The position numbers were made by a program, and so were the translations under genes. This document shows, one piece after another, positions 35,460-47,400 of a stretch of 64,000 bases of DNA. Position 1 is the stretch's first letter. The number at the start of each line of letters is the position of its first letter. The notes below the pieces were generated by a model, which ran no database searches, had not been told where the DNA came from, and saw nothing but the letters and a program-made list of their open reading frames with translations. This DNA is from Antennarius striatus. Its lineage: Eukaryota > Chordata > Actinopteri > Lophiiformes > Antennariidae. The stretch lies in the NCBI RefSeq assembly GCF_040054535.1, contig NC_090781.1, positions 20,245,579 to 20,309,578 on the forward strand, read 5' to 3'.

Positions 35460-38400
35460 CTGAAAAGAGAGCAGGAAGAGGAACATAGACGCGCGGTGAT
35501 TAGTAACATATCTCCCCTGAGCCGACCACAGGCCAACCCGTAACAGGATAGTCTTGTCTACTTCAAAGAGCTCCCGGCGTCTCCTGTTTCTGATACCAGC
35601 TGCTTGTCATGGACTCGACCAAGGAGACATCCCGGGAGGAGAAACAATGGGTGCACAAATTCACACCCGACACTCCTCAGATTTACTCTGTAAAGAATTC
35701 ATAAAACATGACTTTCCTCCACTGAGGAGGTTTTAAAATTTTTCTCCCCTGTGTTCCTTTGACTTCATGCAGGACGACACAAAAACGAGTTGATTGATTT
35801 TCATGGAACTCTGAGAAAGAGTTGGATGTGTGCCAAAGAGAGAATGATTTAATTCTGGATCCGGTCCAGATTTAGCTGTTTTTACTACCACTGTAACCCC
35901 CAGGGCAGCAGTCCTGGTGGTGCACATCTATTTAGGCTTTCATTGGGGTTTTAACTGAACCCAAAGGAGCTGGGGGTGAAATGTCATTCTAATGTTTTTA
36001 TGAGAATTAAGTCACTAAAGACGCTACAATCACAAAACTTCATGAAGTCGTACAAACATCTGTGATGAGCGATCGACTTGTTTCCTGCAGCGCCTCACCT
36101 TCCTGACTCGAGTGCTGTTGGGACAGAAGAGCGCCCGTCGCTGCGTCGCCGCAGCTCTGCCTGCTCCTCTCAGGTGACCTCTCCCTCGACCTGAACCCTT
36201 CCCCACCGTCCTCTTCCTCCTCTGACGTCAGCCTCACTGTCGCCATAGCGTTGCTCTGCGGAGCCCCTGAAATCCCCGTCGTCTCTGGACTGGATGTCGT
36301 TCTGCCGGTTTCTCTGCAGACGGACTCGGGACATCCTCCCAGCTGCACCGAGGAGTCGTCCTCGTTTGCATTTCTATGGAGCAGATAAAGAAAACCGTTG
36401 AGATCCACCTGACGGTTAGAATGTCTTTCAGCTGCTGGCTGACATTAGGTGGTTAACTTGGATTGGAATTTTCTGAGTGTTTTGCACAAAGGTTTCTTTT
36501 CATCAGATCTTTCTCTCCAAAGATGTGGAGAGTTATTCCTCCTTTTATCACCTCTAGACATGATTATCATTCCTTTCATGTGGGTTAAGCTCAATCTTCA
36601 CTGCGTCATTTACAGCTAGCTGTAACACAGCTCTCGTCTTTTAAACTGGAAAAAAGAAAGCATGATGAAATTGGTCTCCCTTCACCGGCCTCCAGTATGT
36701 TTCAGGATTGATTTCAAGATTTTATTGCTTGTTTTTCCAGGTTATAAATGAGCCGGCTCCTTTTATTTATCAGATCTCTTTGGCTTTTATAAACTGAGGT
36801 CAACCAACCAGCTGGTCCAGGAAGCCCCGTCTCCTCTCACCGGATTTTAACCCGCGCTGACATCTTGATTTTATCTCCATTTTAAATCTGTTGCATTTCT
36901 TCATTATGGTTGTGTTTATTGTATTTCTGGTGTCTGTTAGTTTTAATCAAGTTCAACAGCTGTCGGTTATATAAATAAAGTTTGCTTTGCCTTAACTGTA
37001 ACTTATTTGCATTGCAAAAGCATGCAATGTGTACATAATGCTAATTTTATTTAGTTTGTCGAGAGGTCGACGTCGAGTTTATCCGGCCGTTCAGTGCGGT
37101 CGGCAGACTGATGCAAACACAGCGGGGGGGTTTTACGGTCGGGTCTCCTCTGGGCTGTGAAACGTCTGCAGTCATGGCGTTGGTAAAACACCGTCTTGAT
37201 GTTCGGTAGTAAGGCAATGCTGGTCTTCAGAAACAGGGACGGCATCACGACGACACTAAAGTCAAATGGTTATCCTCACCTATCACTGAGGCTCATCTGG
37301 GACTGGAAGGGGCTGTTGTCATGGCTATGACCTAAACTGCAGCTCTCATCGCAGCACAGCGACGGGATCAGATGAACCGGACCTGAGGGTTACAAACAAC
37401 AAAGCAACTTTACACAACTGTAAATGTGCCCCCCCCCCACCCACTTCGATCTTAGGTATGTGTGCAGCAGGACCTACCACAGGTGTGTCCGGGGCCCAGG
37501 TGGCACTGGCAGCAAGGCCTCTGGGGGAAGTCATGAAGCCAGCGGGGGTCCAGACAAGACAGCTCCGCTCCACTGAAGGGACAGTCAGCGGACCTGAGGG
37601 AGGCGGCTGAGGAGCACAAACGAGACGATCAGCGACCCGTCAGCCCCTGTAGCAGAAACCTACCGGACCCTTTTAAGGCCCCGACGCCACTCCTTCACTA
37701 AGTGAATGAGGTTGGAGGAAAAGAACCCAACTGGGGACGTCTGCCAATCTCTTCGTTGAAGACGATCTTCCTAGGATACGTGACGTCAATCGTTTGTCAC
37801 CTCGGGACATTTTCTCACACTCAAAAACCGTTTGTCCTCAAGAATGCTGCTCGATAATCAAGCCGCCACAAATATGTGACACAAAGGTTTAATTAGTCCT
37901 GAGGTGTGAGATCACAACCGACAGACCAACTCTACCTACGCTTTTAATCTGAGGGTAATCAAACACGATGCGCGTTCAAATGAGACTACTGCTTATTTAA
38001 GCGATTTGCGTTTGACCTTATTTAACTCTTGCACAGTGACGATGATTTAAAAGTTCAGTCTTGCAGCCTCGAAATCAGAAAAAAAAAGTTAAACGCTGCA
38101 CACGGGCAAGTAAAGACATTTGGGATAGCTTGTCCAAACAAAGCTTTTCCTTCACCTTCTCACGGGGAGTTGCTCTTGTCACCTGTGCAGGATTGTGCAA
38201 AAACTAGTGGATGGATTTCCATAGAACTTGCTGGAAGGACAAAGCACGGGTGTGGAGAGGAGGAAGAGGAGGAGGAAGATTCACCTGACTCACCGCTGGG
38301 CTTCTTCTCCAGCAGCTGCCTCTTGCAGTAGATGACACACAGGACCAGCAGGGCTAGCAGCACCGTAGCCAGGGCGCTACAGATGACGGCGGCCAGGGCC

Positions 38401-41400
38401 ATGTCCCGCGGGCTGGTCACCACCGACGGCAGCGGCACCAGGTTCACACGCCCACTACCTGCAGCCAATCAGGAGGGAGGTTTAAAATTCTGACCGTTCT
38501 TCACCTGCATGACTTCACCTTTGTTCCCCCTACGTCTTTGTATCTCATGAATAACAGCAAAGAAAAGGACAATGCGTGACGAGGGTCAGGTAGTTTACGC
38601 TACCCAACACCCCTCAGCCAATCAGAAGCCAGCATAACTTATTCCTTTTCACCTTGACTCTGCTCAAGCGTAATGAAACAAGCAGAGGAGTTCAAAGAGA
38701 AACAGCCTGTGGTGGATTCTCTCCATCAGCCTCCGTCTCGCTCCTCACAGAAGATGATTTACAGACTGTTCAACCCCCCTCCTCCCCCCAGGCTCCCTCA
38801 TGCATTAGTCACAAAGACCTGACAAAAGGAGGCAGACATGTTGGTCAGACTTTTATAAAACAGGTGGGATCGGAGTTTGTAGGAGACTGGGGGAGGAAAA
38901 CGTGTCGGACAGACGTCTGGAGCGTCGTTGGAGTCGTTGTGCATCGGAACAGAAGTCCGTCCACGCCCGCATTACTCAAGCTTCTTAAAAGACTTTTATG
39001 AACCATAAAATGAGGTTCAGGTTTGTTAAAGCACCAGATTTAAAATTTATTTCCACCGTTTTGGACAATTACATTTAAAGTGCTGACATTTAGCTCTGCT
39101 TTTGGTCTCCATCAAAGGGTGATCCCTGAGAAGCTGGAGAATAAAGGAGGAGAAAAAACAACTAATCAAAGGAATCCTTCGCATTCCAGTTGAGGAGACA
39201 TCTGTCAGCGTGAAGGAGAACCCACCGGTGCATCTAATTAAAGTGTCCAAGAGGTGATGTGTAATTCCACCTTAAAACCCTCCTCTGGCGATGCACAGAT
39301 AACCACCGACTGTTTTTTCTGACTGCAGGTTGACGTTGAAGATCATTATGAACACGCTACACCTGCCGTGTGGCGCTTTGATCGTCACGCAAAGACGCAG
39401 CGTTCCCCTCAGAAGTGGAGAAACGGGGTTGAACGTCAGCACCTGACCTGATGTCAGAAGGAGGCGGGAGAAACGGTAGCACGCTCGGCTCCTCAGACCG
39501 ACTGGTATTTCTCTGCGGGGCTACACACATGTAGCTGAACATGGCTGCCTCTGATCATTATCAGTAGTCAAATAGAATTTTCCCGATCAATGAAGGTACA
39601 ACAGAAAGGGTGTGGGGTTATTGCAAAGCAAATATTAAATACGCCAGTGCGACGCGGGATTGTTGATGAATATATTAAATACAATGAAAGTCTTTTTATT
39701 TGAGAAAATCTTTTTCAGTTAGCGCTGCTGTTTGCCTTTCAGAGCATTAATCATAAGGAGTACCGGTTTGGTCTTTTCACTTCCAGGAGCTCTTTGTTAT
39801 GCAATGTAAACATTACTTTGGGCTTTTTTTTAAAAAATTCAGGCTGATAGGAGATAAACGATTTTTTAAAAAATCTCTTCTGAAGGAATTTTTTTAACTT
39901 CATTAAAAAGCAAAACGTAACTTTTTTTGAAAATGATGCCACATTTTGATTATACACGGGTGAGGCTTGAACCATGTCAAATTCTCCAGTTTTTGTTTTG
40001 TGCTAAGGTTAAATTTATGCTGCACCGACACTGATCTTATTCTGTGGTGGTTTTAAAAGCTTAGACTGCTAACTACTGCCCCGGAATGCATATTACATCT
40101 TTATACCCATCTATTGCAGATACATGTTGGCAGAGTTCTTTTAAAAAAATATATTTTCTTGTGAAAATCGAGCTTTTTCAAAGTGCAAAGAAACAGTTCT
40201 TTGCAAAAAATGTTGCCTCTTTGTTATTTTCAATCACCCAGCATCTAAAAACTGGTGATCTGCTGCCGTTTCTATTCACTATCATGTCTCCATTTTTGTC
40301 TAAATGACTGAATAAAGTCACATTTTTGTTCTGCGTGAGCAACAGTAAGCGATCCGGTTGTCTGTTTGTGAGATGGCGTTACAGGAATCACCATAATTAT
40401 CTTCACATGCTCTTCACTGCTTTGGCAATCCACAGATCTGTATCTGACCGTCATGTATTTGGCCTTCATTGTCAAAGTCAGATTGGACTCATCCGAGGTG
40501 AGCATCACCCCCCCCCCCGCCGCACAAAGACAGCCTGTTATCAGAGGCCCAGCAGCTGCAGCAAACAGAGGAACACTGGCCCATTGAAGAGACCTCACCT
40601 GCTGATATTATCTCCACACAAACCGCACCATAAACCACTGCCTTTCACAGACTCCTGTTGACTTAATGGAAAGCTACATACTTGAAATAAAAGAAACACT
40701 TTACAGCTCACCAGGTTCCTTTAGTGTTGTTGGTATGAAGACAAGTTGGTATTATTTAACCCAAGAATGACTTTTTTCTTCTGACAATAAGGGACGTATA
40801 AAGATCCCGCTCTGCAAACCGATATCTGATAAACTAATTGAGAGACGTTTAAAGTCTTAAAAGATGGTGTGGTGCAAGAAAAATTTCAGAGGAGAGATTT
40901 TTAAGATGTTGCTAATCGTTCAAAGATGATTCCTTTACATTTTGTCATCAATTGAGTTTCCTGCTCTAGAAAAGCTTCTGGAAGTGCAAATATTTTCGTC
41001 ACAAAAACATCTTTTTGTGACCCGTTTTTGAACAACAACCACTAGAGTTTAAGGAAGTGCAACAGACACCAAATTAAATCTTTGAAAAATGAAATGAAAT
41101 GGCATGATTTACAACATCCGACATCCCCTAATCATCACCTCCTGTCATGTGGCAACACCAAACACCTTTACTGTAAACTCCTGGTTTAATAATTACACCA
41201 TACCCTGACTAAGAAGCCGGTGAGGATAAACCTTAGATTCCGTGTTGTGGCGACTGAGTGTTATTTTGTGAACGAGCCTTGGAGCGTTGAAAGGATCTGG
41301 TTTGAATTATGGGGAGGCGTCTGTTTCCTGTGGTTTGCCGGTCAGAGAGTTTTCTTCATAGGAGAGAACGCACTTGGACTGTCTTGCTTTAATTCAGCAA

Positions 41401-44400
41401 AATGATGTTTAAAAAAATTTACTTATCAAGAACAGAACATCCGTAAGATAACTGGACCGGCCTTTCCACTTGTGTGAGTGCATGAAAGTGTGTCTGTTAC
41501 GATGAGGTCGGCCGTGACGGTGAAAAACTCCAGCAGATGAAACACATTAAAGAGGCTGAAGGAATCCATAAAAAAAAACCATCTCGTTTTTTTACTTGGC
41601 CTGAAAATAAGCCACCGGAGCGGAGGAAAGGAGGAGGAGAAAGGAGGGGTGTTTTAAGATTTACAGTCCAGGCCAGACGGTGACTGCCTCCCCTGCACAG
41701 CTGCGCCGTTGCCCCGGGCCAGTGTGGCCCATTAGAATGATCTGCCTTTTAAGTTTTCACCACCCTCCTCCAGATAACACTAGAGAGACGGAGCAGGACT
41801 TTCAAACATTTGGAAATGCTCTGCTGAGAGTCCCTGTGGAAGCAAACTACCAGCTATGCTGTCAGACACAATGGACATTTTGTTTCTCAGGCCTCCTCTG
41901 GTATCAAAACGGAAAGCTGTTTGGACGGACGGACAAACCAGCAGACAGACGGAGGCGGGTCAGACCCAGACCGGCGTTGGTTTCACTGACAGTAACATAT
42001 ATTTATATTCGTAAGAGTAAGAGACAAATTCCACATCCAGAGCGCATTTGAGTCCAACTTGTATCCATGGAAGTTAAGAAACAAAACACAGATGATTAAA
42101 GTTCTGGATTAAAAAAAGAGGCACCAGCTTATAATACTTGGTTGTCGTTGTTTGTTGACATGTTTGAGAGAAAACTTTAAAAGCTCTTTGAGATCTGCTT
42201 GAGAAACGAAATCGACCCCCAGAATGAGCATGAATCCAAATTGTAACTGCATAAATAATCCCTAAACAGCAAAGAAATTGCTTCAGTACTTCGGACACGG
42301 ACGACATTTTAGGAAGAAAATAGTTTTTAAGTCATACTGCACAAATTAAACATCTCTACATCCTGAATTCTGTGCTCATTTGCGGCGGCAGATAAAAAAA
42401 GCAAACAAAACACGATTCCTTTCGTTTGAGATTGCGAGGAAAGAAATTTTTGTCTTAATTTCAGTGATGCTTAACTCTGGCTGGAGCTGCCAAAAAAAAA
42501 AAATCCTCTGAAACAGCTGCAGCCTCCTCTGCCATCAGGAAGTCACACTCAATTACCGAAGGTATAAATTCACTCGCCTTTCGGTTGCATGAGGAAAACC
42601 TGAAATCATAAGGTTGTACTTAACAACTTATAAAAGCCGGAAGACGGAAATTAATGGGATCGGTGTTGCGCTGAAACGCGAGCCCTGCTTGGGGGAACAT
42701 ATTTGAATGCACTTTTTGCATAATAGATGTGTATTAAAGGTTGAACCGCTGCACGCTCTGCCCTGTTTGCTCCGCTCCACGTCGGGGTTTTTTTTTTCTT
42801 TTTTCTTTTCCTGAAAACGCTTTGTTTAGAAAAATCAATGGGAGTTTTGTTCGTAGAAGTTTGTTCATTTAATCCATATTGAGTGCTGGGAAATGATTGA
42901 CATGCTCTGAGCTAATAAAATCCAGCGTGGCCAAATCCATTATTATGTTAGCAGTATCCATTTCGGCTTTTCTTGTAAATCCAAGCATTTATTTTGTACG
43001 TATAGCAAAGCTGCTGGAGCTTTAGTGAATGAACTCCAGCTCGCTCCACCCTTCTACAGGCTGTGGTTCTGGTTACTCCACGGATCTTGTGCTGGCATGT
43101 TGAGTGTGTAGCTTTTTTGTGGTGTTGCAGCCCCAGTTTTTGGTTCCAGTGAGATTTGGCTATGAGTTCAATAGTGTGCTACAGCTAGTGATGTTTGCTT
43201 TGACTCTTGTATCCCCATTGTTTCATCTTAAAGCATCATCTATTGTGGGCAGGGATGAATAACCTTCACTCAAGGAACGTTTAGCAGAATGCCTCACTGA
43301 TGTCTGGCCAAGAAGAAGAGGCAAAAGGCATGAGAGATGCTTACAGTGAGGCTCATAAGGAGGTGGAGGGTCCCCGCAGGGTATGCACTCCATATCTTGG
43401 AAACCGCTTAATTTCGTCTTCCTGTAATACCTGTCGAAGACACACACAGTTTGCATGTTTTCACGCGTCATAAAATCTGCACAAACTCACATATTAAAGG
43501 TGTTACTGTGAATTAATGAAGGATTGTGACGAGCTCTCACCCCGGCAGACAGTCGCCACACACCGCGTTGCTGGTGGTGGAGCAGTTGCCCTTTTGGAAG
43601 CGGTTGATGAGCCCACAGTCCAGGCAGGGCTTGCACTTCTGCAGACTCCGGTCCTCTTTGAAGCGACTGGTCCGGCAGGGCACACACCGGGCATTCTCTC
43701 CATAACCAAAGCCACATTCCTGGGGGGATTAACAGGAAAAATACACCGGGTAAGAGGTGGGGTTGGTGATTTCGCGGAGATGTGCAGCTGGTGAAAAGAG
43801 GGCTTGAATGTGGACTACGGGGGTCTGGAATTAAAGAATGATCTTGGCTCATGGGATCAGAGGAGAACAATGACTCGCCTCTTTTGAGAGTCCATCTTAC
43901 ACTGGCAATAATCTCCCTGACTCTCTGTGTATGAATGAGCAGCCTTCCGCTGCAAGACCCAAAAAGGCAAGGCATTTGAATAACAAAGACCCTGAGGGAC
44001 ACCCACTGTTGTATTATTGCAAGTTTATTGCTGCATCTTTGTCTCTCCAAGCCGACTCACTGAGTGTCCTGTTGATTGAGAGGCCAAGCAAGCAAAGGAA
44101 ACGCTTCAGGAAGGGGGCAAGGATTACCAAGAGGTATGTCGAGAAAATAAGATGAATGCTCTTTGTGTCCAACAATGGAAAAGTCCACGAAAAAGCACAG
44201 CTTCCTACTTCTGTGACTGATCTAATGCTGAGGCATATTTAGAGGATTTGTCCACCTGAACCGAACGGATCTAACTCATGAAAATTTATTTCAGGAGAGC
44301 GTGAAATAGAAGACGTCTGCACGGTTTCCTCACACTGAGGATGAAATATGAATCTCATTCAAGTTGTCTGTACTTCTGGCAAACGTGGAAACAGCAATTA

Positions 44401-47400
44401 GGCGTCTCCGAGGGACCGGACTGAAAGATTCTGATGAGAAGAATCTGATCTCCACTTCAAATAATTTATTGTAATCACGATCCTGGTTATTTAAATCCTT
44501 TGGCCAATGTTAGCCGTATGTCTGTTTCCTAATCGTCTCTTTGTCACTTCCCCAAGATCGATTTTGTCGGGTGGTTTTGCAGCGCATTTGCACATCAACG
44601 CTCGCGACTTCACCTCATTGCGAATTTTTGGTAGGCAGTCATGTGATTCCCTACGCACATTCTATTGGATGACGGCAAGTGCACTATGTTCCATGAGTCT
44701 CAGACTTCCGTGAGACACAAAACTGTTTTAAACAGTCTATAAGAGTGTGGGAAAAGGTAATACAAATAGAAGGTGGTTTAATACCAGTATGGGGAGGGTT
44801 CATAAATGTTTAAATTACCGTAAATTTGTTAATTGCGTATGGTTCCTGGAACGCATTAACCACGAGGAACGCGGGCGCACCGTATCATCATCCACACTGA
44901 GAAAACCGAGTCCGTCGGGATGACATCATACATAGATCTCTCAGCTGCCCTCCTGTTGTCCGGTGTTGCCACACCACCATCCAAAGCCAGGACGGTAGAT
45001 GGGGGGGGGGTGCTCGTATATCATTAAAGCGAAGGCCGGCTTCAAACAGGCCGTCTCTCCTCTCTTCTCTCCTCGCCCGTGTCCCATTTCACTGCCCGGG
45101 CATGCAGTCCTGTTGGAATGTGGGCACATGAGTGGGGAGGGGGTTGGGTTTGGGGAAGCAGGCTGGCGAGACAGAAAAAGGGAGGTTAGGGACAAGGATG
45201 TGATCGTATGATGGCACCACAGAGTCGGGGCGTAAGATGAGGATTTCAGCCCGTCCAGCCAAACACATGCGAGCCTGACATTGAACCTTTGGGCCGGGGC
45301 GGACCGGCGAAGGCTGGACCGCTGCAGCTGTTGTTATGAACTCTCCATATAAGGCCTTCAACGGGGGCAGAGCGGGGAACAGTGGAGATGGGGTGGGAAA
45401 GAGGGAGGGAAGGGAAGACAGACAGAAAGAGTGAGAAACAGAGTTGGGGGGCGGGGGGGGTGATGAGTGATAAAGAGGGGAAAGGCAGAATAACGACGAG
45501 GGCTTGGCCTCCGACTATCTGGAGGGAATGAAGATCCACCGCGCCAGAGGAGGCAGGAAAACCCAAATCTCTCCCTAAAAAGAAAGAACTGCAGGCCCAG
45601 TCATGGTAGGGTACCTCATGGGGTGGGGGTGGTGGGTTCTGTGACCCACTTCCACATGAACTAAGAGGGACCCAGCGACGAGGTGCCCCTTGTAGACCCA
45701 GTGATGCTGTACCTACGGGGCCCCTTATCGCAGGCCGGGAGCCGATGCCACGTAGACACGAGCGGGTCAGGGGTCCCGGGACACGTGGAGGATGCAGCCA
45801 GCGTCTTCCCCTCTGATCAGAGCTGCACGGATCATCAAGAAGGGATCTCTTTGTTCCTTTATCCCCGCTAACAGAGCTCAAAGGAGCTGAAACTCGACCC
45901 GCACAGAGCTGGTTAAGCAGCTGAAAGAAGGAACAACGTCAGCTGGAACCTGTGACACTGGAGGCAGAACGCAAGTAGAGGCTCAAGGGGCGTGGAGGAG
46001 AGAGGATGATTTGCATACTAATGAGAAACATCGCTCCTCCGGACCACAGAGCCACAGATACAAGCTGATGTTTCCAACTCAGCATGTGATGTAATCCCTC
46101 CGCAACGATGATGTCATCGTCATCATAAACTTTAGGTGGACACTGTAGCACTGCTTGATTTGATGTCATGACAAAAAAAAAACAAAAAACAAGACACTAA
46201 CAGTTTATTTGAAGTTCTTCTGCAGGTAGAAGAGATCTTAGATGTTGCGTTTACTTCCCATCCATACGGGCTCAATAAAGTACAGCGGATGTAGTTTCGA
46301 AAAATGACAGTGCCAGTTCTTCCAGAGTGTATTTTAAAGTGAATCCACGTTAAAAAAAAAACAAACACATGCTCTACATCCCATTTCCATATCGCATCTC
46401 CCGATCTAGTCTGAGACTGCCAAGCATAACAGCAGTTTGAGGGGGGAGCTGGCTGGGACGTGCAGCGTGTTCAGACACAGAGATATTTCTGAGATTAGGA
46501 GGGAATCACAGGAGGGGTGGTGGGGGTGGGGGTGGGGGTGGGCAGTCAGATGATCTGGTAATGAAACGATGCTGAAAACAATGCCTGCGACCACGGCGAC
46601 TCTCGCCGCTTGTGCACGTCTCGCATCCCTTCGCATCTCTTCGCCGTTCACCCCGGCATGCGTCTGACTGAAACATTAACCTCTTCCACGCTACGAGATG
46701 TCGAAACATCAAAGCGACTCCTGCCTTTTGGCTACTGGCGGTTTTCCCAGCATGCCTCAAAAAAACAAAAAAAACAAAAGCAATTCACCCCTCGGTGGTC
46801 AATGCAGCAATGGAGATTTAATATGAATGAAACCTGGAATTAAGTCTGAAGAGAATATCTGGTTTTAATGGACATTCCTTCTGTGTGGGTGGTTCTTTTA
46901 GCTACATTTAGTGCGAATAGGCTAATTGATGTTTGTCAGCCGCCTCAGAGAGGCTTCCAGCGGCAAACTTCCAGAGCAAACCGGGGCACATTCCTCTAAG
47001 ATCTCTATGGCAGCTGCACAGAGTGACTCCAAAAGTCTGCTACCCTCCCCAAGCAGCCAGTCCTGCCTTTCAGAGACATGGACAGATTGTCTCGGTTACA
47101 CAAAGCTCAGATCAGGAGTTGTGTCTCTGGGAAACTTTCTCCCAGCGCAGCCTTTCGGATTCGACTGCGAGCCGACGTCCCGCTACCTTCAGAGAAAGAA
47201 TGAGGCAGCCAATTATTAACCAGGACCCCAGGGTGGCTGGTAGCATTCATGCCTGTTGGGCTGGCAGAGGAACACGAGGACTACTGAAGCGTATCACCAA
47301 CCACAGAGTGCATGTCTGTGTGCACTAGGATTAAAGGCAACTGGGCTTAAATGCATGTGTGCAACAGATGTCAAGGGTGAAGAGGGTTTCTTTTCTTTTT

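Noticed and set aside
35292..35486. Open frame with a Thr-His repeat at the 3' end of tnfrsf19
   Set aside because: The exon 36373-36099 ends in phase 1, and joining it to this exon gives GGA TGA. The Thr-His frame needs phase 0, so it lies in the 3' UTR unless another splice is used.
46933..47328. 131-codon plus-strand frame in tnfrsf19 intron 2
   Set aside because: No family resemblance, overlaps another open frame on the same strand, and lacks splice or poly(A) context.
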